Notes under the pieces: model-generated | What the model saw: the letters and a program-made list of their open reading frames with translations, nothing else | Told to the model about the DNA's origin: nothing | The model's database searches: none | Shown: piece by piece, positions 1-7,323 of the stretch | How positions within the stretch are numbered: the stretch's first letter is position 1 | How the letters are laid out: each line of letters starts with the position of its first letter | Position numbers and translations under genes: made by a program | Assembly: GCA_017554335.1 (NCBI GenBank) | Contig: JAFZIO010000058.1 | Coordinates: 1-53,628 of the forward strand | Direction: 5' to 3' | Source: Bacteroidales bacterium | Lineage (GTDB): Bacteria; Bacteroidota; Bacteroidia; Bacteroidales; UBA932 | DNA: 53,628 nucleotides

Positions 1-637
1 AGCGAGCGGGAAGTACAACATGGTCATAGGGGCCGAAGTGGCCTCCCGCCTGGTGTCTCCCCTGCTGGGCGCCCTGAATGCCAATTCCATTCAGCAGGGC
101 AACTCTTTCCTGGTGGGGAGCGAAGGCAAGCAGCTGTTCTCCGAGGGCTTTACCCTGATGGACGAGCCCTGGCGCAAGGGGGAATCCGGAGCCAAACTCT
201 TCGACTCCGAGGGCGTAGCCACAGAGAGCGCCCCCATTATCGAGAACGGTGTGGTGCGGCGCTATTTCGTGAATACCTACATGGCCGGCAAGATGGGCAT
301 CAAGCCTACGCTGGAAGAGGCAGTGCGCCCGCGCCTGTGCGGCTGGCCCGCAGATGGGCTGGACCGCAACTCCTTAATGGAGATGTGCGGAAACGGCATT
401 CTGGTAACCGATTTCAACGGCGGCAACTGCAATATGACCACCGGGGACTTCTCCTACGGCATTTCCGGCCAGGTCTTCGAAAACGGCAAGCCTGTTCGGC
501 CGGTACACGAGATGCTTATAACCGGCAACTTCCTCACCCTCTGGAAGAACCTCATCGCCGCCGGCTCCGACTTCCGCCCCTGCGCCACCCGCCTCGTTCC
601 CTCCCTCGCCTTCAAGGAAGTTGACTTCAGCGGATAA
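1..637 (+). CDS. PmbA/TldD-family metalloprotease, C-terminal part (5' end outside window)
   Basis: The reading frame is open from base 2, so the gene begins before the window; about 211 C-terminal residues are visible. PmbA (TldE) works with TldD as a zinc protease that processes modified peptides and other small proteins in the cytoplasm. The C-terminal signature is clear: FNGGNCN followed by TGDFSYGISG, then VRPVHEMLITGNFLTLWKN, which is typical of PmbA. The zinc-binding HExxxH lies on the TldD partner, so its absence here is expected. The true partner gene is not visible. Within the window the gene has no same-strand neighbour downstream; a repeat-containing spacer and a tRNA on the other strand follow. 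Family assignment is firm; PmbA rather than TldD is likely from the motif wording and the lack of a zinc motif. Confidence 0.88.
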   Translation, partial: ASGKYNMVIGAEVASRLVSPLLGALNANSIQQGNSFLVGSEGKQLFSEGFTLMDEPWRKGESGAKLFDSEGVATESAPIIENGVVRRYFVNTYMAGKMGIKPTLEEAVRPRLCGWPADGLDRNSLMEMCGNGILVTDFNGGNCNMTTGDFSYGISGQVFENGKPVRPVHEMLITGNFLTLWKNLIAAGSDFRPCATRLVPSLAFKEVDFSG

Positions 638-890
638 TTTGTTTTTGGTGACGGACGCCGCTGCTTCCGCTTGCAGTGGGGCTGATGCGGCAGAACCTTC
701 GTGCCTGTCACTGCGCCGTTCGCTACAAAGGCATTTCAGTTCCGGGAACAAAAAGAAAGGTTTTATTCCAGAAATGGCAAAAACAAACAAATCTGGAACA
801 AATCCTCTTCGTTTGTTCCTGAATCCAGGTAATGTAGTAATGTGGGCAAAACGGTTGGTGACGGCCGTCGCGGTAAGAAGGTCTACAAAA
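638..890. other. Non-coding spacer with repeat and short inverted repeats
   Basis: No convincing gene lies between the PmbA stop and the tRNA-Glu terminator. The stretch holds one copy of a dispersed repeat (660-701), a 10-bp direct repeat TTGGTGACGG at 645-654 and 855-864, and an inverted pair GGAACAAA/TTTGTTCC near 795-820. The open frame running through it crosses the terminator and the antisense of the tRNA, so it is not taken as a gene. Confidence 0.6.
660..701 (+). repeat. Dispersed repeat, copy A
   Basis: This stretch matches the reverse complement of 53110-53155 almost throughout. The 15-base block GCGGCAGAACCTTCG and the block CGCTTGCAG are identical in both, with a few substitutions and short indels between. 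Copy A is intergenic, while copy B forms the end of a coding region. Two diverged copies in 53 kb suggest a repeat family spread over the genome. Confidence 0.55.
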
Positions 891-917
891 AAAACAGACT
901 CGGATCGAGTCTGTTTT
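891..917 (-). terminator. Intrinsic terminator after tRNA-Glu
   Basis: A perfect 12-bp inverted repeat, AAAACAGACTCG and CGAGTCTGTTTT, encloses the 3-nt loop GAT and is flanked by A and T runs on both sides. It lies directly after the 3' end of the minus-strand tRNA-Glu and could also stop plus-strand transcription from the PmbA gene. Confidence 0.88.
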
Positions 918-920
918 TTG

Positions 921-992
921 TACTGGGTAGGAGAATCGAACTCCTATTGCAAGATTGAGAATCTTGAGTACTAACCGTTATACGAACCCAGC
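921..992 (-). tRNA. tRNA-Glu (anticodon CTC)
   Basis: Read on the minus strand, a full cloverleaf forms: acceptor GCTGGGT/ACCCAGT (first pair G-U), a D arm with GGTTAG, an anticodon stem CAAGA/TCTTG around loop TTCTCAA giving anticodon CTC, and a T arm AGGAG-TTCGATT-CTCCT. The discriminator is A and no CCA is encoded. It is a single-gene unit with its own promoter (1004-1034) and terminator (891-917). Confidence 0.93.
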
Positions 993-1003
993 AGATTGGA
1001 GTG

Positions 1004-1034
1004 CAAAGATAATGAAGATATTTTAATCTGCAAA
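1004..1034 (-). promoter_or_regulatory. Promoter of tRNA-Glu
   Basis: On the minus strand TTTG (1031-1034) is followed by 19 nt and then TATCTTTG (1004-1011). This fits the Bacteroidota housekeeping promoter TTTG-N19-TAnnTTTG. The predicted start falls a few bases before the mature tRNA 5' end at 992. Confidence 0.85.
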
Positions 1035-1051
1035 TTTTTTCTGCGCTCCGT

Positions 1052-3235
1052 TTATAATATGTTGCTGAACGATGATTCCGCGGCCTCCTGCAGGTTTGCA
1101 GGCACCGCCGCAAAGAAGTTGAAGCCGGCCCGCTGCTCTATGGCGTCAATGGTGGTCTTGTACTCGGCGTCGTAATAGTTCTTGCCTTGGTGAGCTATGT
1201 TTTGATACAGGTATGCAGCCCCTTTAGCTGCAGTCATATTGCCGGAGCTGTCGAAACTGCAGAGCATCAGAAGCTTATACATATGGCTCGGGCGAGCTAC
1301 GTCTCCACCATCATTGCTTGGTCCAGTGTCACCGCTATCGAAAAGGGTACCGGATACCACATACAAAGTATCTCGTGCAATGAGCGATTCCGCCTTACTC
1401 TGAACTGCACCTTCCAGGCTGCTCCACACTCCACTATTAAAACTGTTAGCCCATTGAGGAACTTGGTTGGAGTAATAGAATGTCTGACAATTTGCGCCAT
1501 AGGTTGTCTGCCTGTCGTTGGACGCACACAAATGGCCTCTGTCATAGCCGCTGTCCCCGCCTTCAGTAGATCCGCTTGACTGCCAGGATGCAGGAATAGC
1601 AGGATCGTAACTGGTCTTTTCATCGAACTTGCCGGAACGGCCAATCTTGTTGTTTTTGTATGTCTCTCCGTGCATGGGACATGCGACCCATAATGCGCAG
1701 CGCTTGTTAAGATCCACCATTGCAGTGTAGTTGCGCAACTTCCTGCCGTTATATAAGAATGTATGAGTAACAATTCTTCGACCAGCATCCGGAATGTCGT
1801 ACTCATGCCATACACTTGTTCCATTATCGTCATCTCCGAACGTTTCATTGCCCGTAGAGCTGCAGTTAACCGTCGGAATATCCGGCATCTCGTTGCAGTC
1901 CAGATAGAAGCGGTCAGGCGTATACGCCGACTGCACATACGTTACAGAGAATTTGGTAAAGCCAAGATTTCCCAGCTTATTTCCAACATGCCATGTTACA
2001 CTGCAACCGGATACAGCCTGAGCAACTCCGCTGGCAGGGCCGTCAAAAGAGGGCGTAGTTGATCCACTTTTATTAACAACATAGGTCAAAGTGACACTCT
2101 GCAGTTCATAGCCAGGAGCCGCTTTGATCTTAATATTACCATAATCGGCAGCATAGATTCGCCAGTTCTTTCCGGAATTATAGTACTTACCGCAATTATT
2201 ATAGCCGTTGGTTTCAACTGTAATAACATCATCCAGCTTCATTGCCTCGTACTTGACACCGTTCTCGGGCGTTGCTCCGGAATAGTTGATCATTTCAATA
2301 ACTGTCTTTGTTACGGTCTTTGTAGCTGCGGTGGATTCTCTGTTCTGACAACTCCCCAAATCCACGTCAAAACCGCGGATAACACTACGTTTAAAGGTCT
2401 GGGGCGAGTTCAAGGTAAAATGGTACCTTGCCAAATCTGTTACAACTGTAACTGTACCGCTGTAGCTACCAGGAGCGAGGACCATGTAAATATAAGCGGC
2501 ATCGTCGCGGGACGCGGAAATGGCGGGAGCAGAAGCTACCAGGGTTTCTACAGAATTTGATGAAAAACCGGAAATCTCCAGACTGGACTCATCCTCGGCA
2601 ATAATAGCCGTAATGTCTTTTGTGAATGGACCTGCCAAAGCAGCATCTGCCTCAAATTTTACGCTCTGGATAGTTTCAGACCTATATGAAGCATTACTGG
2701 AAAAGACCCTGAATTCAGCCATGGCCGCCAGGTTATACAGCCGTATCTCTCCTATTGAAGTGTTGTCTGTGCCCAGAGCAAACTTGTCTGGAATCACAAA
2801 CGGAGCGGCAGCAAGAGGCATGGCATCAAAGTCAAACTCGGTGCCGTTCTGGTTTTGGCTTGATGGAATCTGGAGTTTGGCAGCTTGTGCACTCTGGGTT
2901 TCCGAATTATACGGGTAGTATGTGTAAAGCTTCTCACCAACAGTCAGGCCTCCGGGACGGTAGATGCTGAAAGTTGAGGGCGTTCCCACATTGACGAAGG
3001 AATATCCGGGCTTGCCGGCAGCCACTGCAGTACCGAGCCTGTCGCCGGACTCCCAGTGGCCGTATTTGCCTCTGGCATTCTCTGCCAATACAGCCTTTGT
3101 GCCATCATCGGACAGAGTGAAGGTGTAAATATCGGAAGGCTTGTCTTCCGAAATGATATCCTTGGAACAGGATGCGAGTGCCGACACGACGAGGACGGCA
3201 GCCGCAATTCTAATAAATAAAACCGCCGTCTTCAT
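1052..3235 (-). CDS. Secreted lipoprotein with DNA/RNA non-specific endonuclease (NUC1) domain
   Basis: The 727-aa product begins with a lipoprotein signal peptide and lipobox ALASC, so it is probably anchored in the outer membrane. Residues of about 40-300 resemble the fimbrillin-like N-terminal modules of Bacteroidales surface proteins (TKAV, then W-SGDRLG). The C-terminal third is a NUC1-type nuclease: the catalytic motif DRGH is at 565-568, followed by the TFYYSNQVPQ block that carries the conserved asparagine. These enzymes cut DNA and RNA with a divalent metal; a role in extracellular nucleic acid use is inferred. The start ATG lies inside a 44-aa peptide ORF (3210-3344) in another frame, so the two are probably translationally coupled. 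The gene ends at the tRNA-Glu promoter. Confidence 0.85.
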   Translation of the reverse strand: MKTAVLFIRIAAAVLVVSALASCSKDIISEDKPSDIYTFTLSDDGTKAVLAENARGKYGHWESGDRLGTAVAAGKPGYSFVNVGTPSTFSIYRPGGLTVGEKLYTYYPYNSETQSAQAAKLQIPSSQNQNGTEFDFDAMPLAAAPFVIPDKFALGTDNTSIGEIRLYNLAAMAEFRVFSSNASYRSETIQSVKFEADAALAGPFTKDITAIIAEDESSLEISGFSSNSVETLVASAPAISASRDDAAYIYMVLAPGSYSGTVTVVTDLARYHFTLNSPQTFKRSVIRGFDVDLGSCQNRESTAATKTVTKTVIEMINYSGATPENGVKYEAMKLDDVITVETNGYNNCGKYYNSGKNWRIYAADYGNIKIKAAPGYELQSVTLTYVVNKSGSTTPSFDGPASGVAQAVSGCSVTWHVGNKLGNLGFTKFSVTYVQSAYTPDRFYLDCNEMPDIPTVNCSSTGNETFGDDDNGTSVWHEYDIPDAGRRIVTHTFLYNGRKLRNYTAMVDLNKRCALWVACPMHGETYKNNKIGRSGKFDEKTSYDPAIPASWQSSGSTEGGDSGYDRGHLCASNDRQTTYGANCQTFYYSNQVPQWANSFNSGVWSSLEGAVQSKAESLIARDTLYVVSGTLFDSGDTGPSNDGGDVARPSHMYKLLMLCSFDSSGNMTAAKGAAYLYQNIAHQGKNYYDAEYKTTIDAIEQRAGFNFFAAVPANLQEAAESSFSNIL

Positions 3236-3344
3236 AATCTAAATATTCAGTGTTGTCGTCCCCGTTGTAACTGGAGGCCAGCACGCTTTCCGGGATACGT
3301 GCCATCCACTCCGTTTCTGGAGAATGGTATATCAGCTTTTGCAT
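3210..3344 (-). CDS. Small acidic peptide (44 aa) upstream of nuclease lipoprotein
   Basis: The ORF opens 16-22 nt after a TACTTTTG promoter element (3366-3373) and overlaps the first 26 nt of the nuclease gene in another frame. The product starts MQKLIYHSPETEWMA, continues with PESVLASS and ends in an acidic and aromatic tail (DYEDGGFIY). It resembles the 45-aa peptide at 51268-51405, which also heads a surface lipoprotein transcript. Both have a P-x-T-E block, then Ile or Val followed by Leu and a nearby Ser, then an acidic tail with an aromatic end. No signal peptide or membrane segment is visible. Its function is unknown; it could be a leader for translational coupling or an independent peptide. 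Confidence 0.62.
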   Translation of the reverse strand: MQKLIYHSPETEWMARIPESVLASSYNGDDNTEYLDYEDGGFIY

Positions 3345-3365
3345 GTGGTTATCAGCTTGCAACTT

Positions 3366-3373
3366 CAAAAGTA
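3366..3373 (-). promoter_or_regulatory. -7 element upstream of the peptide/nuclease pair
   Basis: TACTTTTG on the minus strand fits TAnnTTTG. No good -33 box stands at the usual distance because the preceding bases are the A/T run of the L31 terminator. Its position before the 44-aa ORF, rather than before the nuclease start, supports the peptide being part of the message. Confidence 0.45.
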
Positions 3374-3390
3374 GCGAATAAAAACAACAA

Positions 3391-3424
3391 AAAAAAGACC
3401 GGCCCGCTGCGGGTCGGTCTTTTT
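3391..3424 (-). terminator. Intrinsic terminator after rpmE2
   Basis: The stem GACCGGCCCGC/GCGGGTCGGTC (one G-T pair) is flanked by A and T runs, giving a long U tract on the minus strand. It lies 22 nt past the L31 stop codon. Confidence 0.88.
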
Positions 3425-3445
3425 CACCTATTGAAATCGCAAGTA

Positions 3446-3697
3446 TTATTTCTTGCGGGCCTTGTAACGCTGGTAGAACTGGTCCACACGGCCGGCGGTG
3501 TCGACGATCTTCATCTTGCCGGTGTAGAAAGGATGAGAAGTGTTGGAAATCTCAAGCTTCACGAGAGGATATTCAACGCCCTCGATAGTTATCGTCTCCT
3601 TGGTGTTGGCGCAACTGCGGGTGATGAACACGTCTTCGTTGGACATATCCTTGAAAGCTACAAGTCGGTAGGTTTCGGGATGGATTCCTTGTTTCAT
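3446..3697 (-). CDS. rpmE2: 50S ribosomal protein L31 type B
   Basis: The 83-aa product is a component of the large ribosomal subunit. It begins [17 protein letters not shown] and contains [20 protein letters not shown], the L31 core. The CxxC zinc motifs of L31 type A are absent, which places it in the zinc-independent type B group; one cysteine is present in SCANTKET. The gene stands alone, with a consensus promoter upstream (3725-3755) and a strong terminator downstream. In many bacteria type B L31 replaces the zinc form under zinc shortage; no zinc-regulator site was recognised here, and in Bacteroidota this form is commonly the only copy. Confidence 0.95.
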   Translation of the reverse strand: MKQGIHPETYRLVAFKDMSNEDVFITRSCANTKETITIEGVEYPLVKLEISNTSHPFYTGKMKIVDTAGRVDQFYQRYKARKK

Positions 3698-3724
3698 ATA
3701 AAACTATAGTTTTTATTGCGGGCG

Positions 3725-3755
3725 CAAAGATAGCACTTTTTTGCGAAATAGCAAA
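3725..3755 (-). promoter_or_regulatory. Promoter of rpmE2
   Basis: TTTG (3752-3755), 19 nt, then TATCTTTG (3725-3732) on the minus strand. The leader to the ATG at 3697 would be about 20 nt. The promoter begins directly at the stop codon of the upstream SGNH gene. Confidence 0.85.
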
Positions 3756-6260
3756 CTATTCTTCCAGCCAGGCTCCGAGTTCCGTATAAATCTTCTCCGC
3801 AATGAACTTCATGGCCTGCGAGCCGGGATGGCAACCGCCAACATCGCCTGCATAATCATGCTTGGGCATGTTGGGCTGCTTGCCCTTATTGCTGAGAGTT
3901 TCGGGGCTGTATCCTCCGAGGTCGTTGAATCCGTTCACCCGGAAGAGGTTCACAGTCTTTGCCCCGTAATGGCCTGCAATTTCCAGTACCGACTGCTCTA
4001 TGCTCTGGCTCAGATAGTCGCCGATTATACATACCACCTTGCACTTGGGGTAACGCTCGCGTATCTGGCAGAGCAGCTTCACATACGCCTCGCAGAAGGT
4101 TCCGTCCGGCAAGGCGTTCACCGCGCTGCGCGTCTTGGCGGCATCGGCCTTTTCATAAATGGCCTGCATCACAGACGCGGAAGGTGCCGAACCGCCGTAA
4201 ATGTTGGATGCGTCGTTGCGTATCGCCACGCCGGGAGCCAGAGGATCGGCGTTATGTGCCCAGTCGTTGGTGCCTCCGTGAATCACGATAATGTCCGGAT
4301 TGCCGCAGCCGCCGCACTCCGCAAAGCGGGTGCAGAAGTCCTTCTTGAACCAGGCGTTGGTGGCAGTGCCGTAGCGGGCCTTGTAGTTCGCGTCGGTGGT
4401 ATTGGTTACCGTGGATCCCGAGAAGGCGATATTGGTATCGAAGGCGCAATCCTTCATATAATCGTGTGCAAGGCGGTACCAGTAGGTCTCGTTGACGAGG
4501 GTAAGGGTGCCGTCGGTCGCAGGATAATGGGCGGAATAGCCGGCAGGTATCCATCCCTTGAAGGTAGATATGGAGTCACCTATCACGCTGAGTTTCTTGG
4601 CGGCCTTGGGCTTTACGTTCGGGTCGGCGGGCAGCCCCTGAATGGTCGGCAGTCCGTTAGGACCCGCAATCCAGGTGGTCCCGTTTGCCGTTGCCTGAAG
4701 CTTGGCCAGCAGGGTTCCGTCCGACAATTGGGCGGTAGCCAAAGCTTCGTTGCCGCTCTCCTGGGTATTCCCCTCGGCAGGGCCTATCTGCTTCATAGCT
4801 ACATCCCAGAAGCAGTTGCGCACTGTAGTGGCCTGGGTGCAGCGGGCATAAATAGCGCCGTAGAAACAGTCGCCGGAAACATCCGTAACCCTTTCGCTAC
4901 GATTCAGGACCTTCTCCGGCGTGAGGGTAGAATAGCAGTTTTCATAAACCGTGGTACCTGTACAGTTCTGATATCCGCTGATTCCGCCAAGGGCGCCGCG
5001 GTTGCCTACAGAAATGGTCTGTATCAAAGACGGGGCTGCATAGCAACCCTTGATAGTGGTGACGCTGCTGCCATGCGTCCAGCCGCAGAGGCCGGTAACC
5101 AGTGAATAGGCATTGCTGCCTCCGTTGTTGCCGGTTGCAGTCACCTCTGCCCCTATGGATGCGCAGTTGGAAATAGTAACGGCCTTAGTTGCCGACGCCA
5201 CCTTCAGGGAACTCGTCAGGAAGCCGGTGTAACCGACGACGGCGCCCACTGAGTACTGCCCCTTTACACGGCCGTAAACGGCACAATTGTCTATCACCAG
5301 ATCGGAAGTAGGAACAGCTGCTCCCACTATTCCGCCGACGAAATACTTGTCGGAGCCCATGTCGCCGTAGCTACCGAAAACGCAGTCCTCCACGCGGCCG
5401 CCCATAACCTGGCCCACAATGCCGCCGAGTATGTATCCGACGTTGGTGAGGTTGCCTTCGAAACTGCAGCCCTTGATAAGGGTGTTCGCTCCTTCGGCCT
5501 TACCGACAACGCCGCCGGCCCAGTGGTAATACACATTTACAGTGTGCTCTTTGGTCACGCGGCAGTTTTCTATAACAGAATCCTTGGCATAACCGACGCA
5601 GCCGCCGCTGAACTTGCCGTAGAATGTGGCTTCTCCGTCCAGGGTACAGTTGCGGAGCGTAGTCTGGTTCATCCAGCCCACAAGGCCTCCGGAATAACCG
5701 CTGTTATCATCGCTCCCTACCGATATACCTGAAGTATATTCGCGAACCTGGCCGCTTAAGGTACAATTCTCTATCGTACAGGAGACCGCATAACCGATGA
5801 GGCCGCCGCAGTAGACATACTTCGAGTCGATTGAGGCACCGGCAAGGGTAAGGTCTTTCAGGCTGGCTCCCTCCGCCTTGGCTATGAATCCTGCGGGCTT
5901 GAGGACCGTGGACGCAATGGTAAGGTTGGAGATGCGCTTGCCGCCTCCGTCGTACGTGCCGGTAAACGAGCTGTTCTGTGCAATCGGCTTGAACGACTTG
6001 CCGGACATGTCTATGTCTGCACTCTGGATATAGCAGCAGCCGGTAAAGTCCGACGCCTTGTCTCCATTAGTGTAGATGGAGAGTGAATCAAGATCCTGGG
6101 CGTTTCCGATTATGAAAGGCTCATCCGGTTCACCCCGGCCTCCGGAGAAATGCCATTCTCCCGGGCCTATGGGTTTGATGGGTGTAATCTCCAGCTTTAA
6201 ATCATCGCATGCGCTGAGCAGCAGGGCAAGCGGCAACAATAATGTGGCTAGTCGTTTCAT
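3756..6260 (-). CDS. SGNH/GDSL hydrolase lipoprotein with GLUG-type repeats
   Basis: The start is set at MKRLATLLLPLALLLSACDD because this gives a lipoprotein signal with lipobox LLSAC and lies 4 nt after the upstream stop; an earlier ATG in frame would run back into the preceding gene. The 834-aa protein has many short repeats of the GLUG type between about residues 60 and 520 (GGLIGYA, GGLVGWM, GGCVGYA, GGVVGKA, GGIVGQV), which form a beta-solenoid-like adhesive region. The C-terminal 280 residues are an SGNH hydrolase: GDSIS (block I), HGGTNDW (block III) and GGCHPG carrying the DxxH-like histidine. The substrate is unknown; an ester on a surface glycan or cell-wall polymer is a guess from the operon with glmM and a NamZ-like gene. 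Last gene of that operon. Confidence 0.85.
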   Translation of the reverse strand: MKRLATLLLPLALLLSACDDLKLEITPIKPIGPGEWHFSGGRGEPDEPFIIGNAQDLDSLSIYTNGDKASDFTGCCYIQSADIDMSGKSFKPIAQNSSFTGTYDGGGKRISNLTIASTVLKPAGFIAKAEGASLKDLTLAGASIDSKYVYCGGLIGYAVSCTIENCTLSGQVREYTSGISVGSDDNSGYSGGLVGWMNQTTLRNCTLDGEATFYGKFSGGCVGYAKDSVIENCRVTKEHTVNVYYHWAGGVVGKAEGANTLIKGCSFEGNLTNVGYILGGIVGQVMGGRVEDCVFGSYGDMGSDKYFVGGIVGAAVPTSDLVIDNCAVYGRVKGQYSVGAVVGYTGFLTSSLKVASATKAVTISNCASIGAEVTATGNNGGSNAYSLVTGLCGWTHGSSVTTIKGCYAAPSLIQTISVGNRGALGGISGYQNCTGTTVYENCYSTLTPEKVLNRSERVTDVSGDCFYGAIYARCTQATTVRNCFWDVAMKQIGPAEGNTQESGNEALATAQLSDGTLLAKLQATANGTTWIAGPNGLPTIQGLPADPNVKPKAAKKLSVIGDSISTFKGWIPAGYSAHYPATDGTLTLVNETYWYRLAHDYMKDCAFDTNIAFSGSTVTNTTDANYKARYGTATNAWFKKDFCTRFAECGGCGNPDIIVIHGGTNDWAHNADPLAPGVAIRNDASNIYGGSAPSASVMQAIYEKADAAKTRSAVNALPDGTFCEAYVKLLCQIRERYPKCKVVCIIGDYLSQSIEQSVLEIAGHYGAKTVNLFRVNGFNDLGGYSPETLSNKGKQPNMPKHDYAGDVGGCHPGSQAMKFIAEKIYTELGAWLEE

Positions 6261-6264
6261 ATGG

Positions 6265-7323
6265 TTATTTAATTCTGTAAGGCGCATCTTCATAGAGCAA
6301 ATAGCGCTTCGCCTTGCGAATCCACTTCTGCTCTTCAAGTTTTACGTGTTCCTGTACTATGTCGAATGTTATTCTGCCTCTGAGATATTCGCTGATGACC
6401 GGGTCGTTGATACGGTCCAGCAGCTCCCCGGTTATCTCGAACCGGGAATCGCGGTCGGCGAACCAGCGCATCAGCTGCAGTGTATGCAGGAGCGAATGGT
6501 ACTGGGCCCCTGGGAGCAGGATGATCTGGTAGCCGTGGCAAACTTCCCCGGCGTACTTGCCGGATGCCGGAGTGAAGGAGCACGGGCGCATAAGCACGCC
6601 CTGAGGGCTCGGAGGGATGGAATTGTTGCTCACGAACGGAGCGCCTATGTACTCATACGGGCGGGGTGTTCCCAGGCCCGCGGTAATGGCGGTAGCGCTC
6701 CAAAGTCCGCCGCCGCTGTACATGTCGCAGGTGAACAGACCCGGAATGTCGGGCGCCGGTGCTATAGTCCAGGGCAGGAGGTCCTTTCCCACTCCGCCGG
6801 CGAGCGCGGAAATGATATGCAGGGGGAAGTGTGCTCCTATCTCCCCGCACCAGAGGTTGCACAGCTCCGCCAGCGTAAGTCCGTGACGATGGGCCACCTT
6901 AGGGGTCCACAACTCCGGCTCCAGCACGGGAATCGTACCTTCCACCACTCGTCCTGCCGGGTTGATATGGTCGATTATGTAAATCGACGGTCCCTCTTCC
7001 ATGCGGGCGCGGAAGCTCAGCAGGCGCAGCACGTCGCGGGTATAGCCGAAATAGCGGGAACCAACGTCCTGGATTTCCACCACAACCGCATCAAGACCTT
7101 CAAGATCCTCGGCGCTGAAGTCGATATGCCTCGCCTCCGGATCAAGCTCCGCACCTGCGGGGCCGAAGACGCGCACCAGGTTGCCTCTGCGGCGGAAAAT
7201 GTCGTAGAGGTACTCCTGTGAGGAGCTGTCCCAGCAGTTGGGAGTACAAAAACAAGCAACCCGGCCTTCTGTAAGACTTCGGTCGAGCTGCTCGCTTATT
7301 GGTGTTGTGCGGAAACTAAACAT
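6265..7323 (-). CDS. DUF1343 (NamZ-like, GH171) protein, divergent
   Basis: The 352-aa product matches DUF1343, the family of exo-beta-N-acetylmuramidases that remove terminal MurNAc from peptidoglycan chains. Visible family features are VVEIQDVGSRYFGYT near residue 80, then IIDHINPAGRVVEG and the VAHRHGLTLAEL block near 140. Two things are odd. The usual signal peptide is missing, so a cytoplasmic location is suggested. The early segment that commonly reads PEHGxRG is shortened and reads FGPAGAEL here, so catalytic competence is uncertain. It overlaps the glmM stop by 8 nt and lies 4 nt before the SGNH gene, which implies one operon. A role in cell-wall recycling is inferred from family and context. 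Confidence 0.78.
   Translation of the reverse strand: MFSFRTTPISEQLDRSLTEGRVACFCTPNCWDSSSQEYLYDIFRRRGNLVRVFGPAGAELDPEARHIDFSAEDLEGLDAVVVEIQDVGSRYFGYTRDVLRLLSFRARMEEGPSIYIIDHINPAGRVVEGTIPVLEPELWTPKVAHRHGLTLAELCNLWCGEIGAHFPLHIISALAGGVGKDLLPWTIAPAPDIPGLFTCDMYSGGGLWSATAITAGLGTPRPYEYIGAPFVSNNSIPPSPQGVLMRPCSFTPASGKYAGEVCHGYQIILLPGAQYHSLLHTLQLMRWFADRDSRFEITGELLDRINDPVISEYLRGRITFDIVQEHVKLEEQKWIRKAKRYLLYEDAPYRIK

Noticed and set aside
621-974. Plus-strand ORF of 117 codons
   Set aside because: It starts at a TTG, runs through a terminator hairpin and the antisense of tRNA-Glu, and resembles no protein.
3741-5105. 454-codon ORF antisense to the SGNH lipoprotein
   Set aside because: It mirrors the GLUG repeats and hydrolase domain; no promoter or family resemblance.
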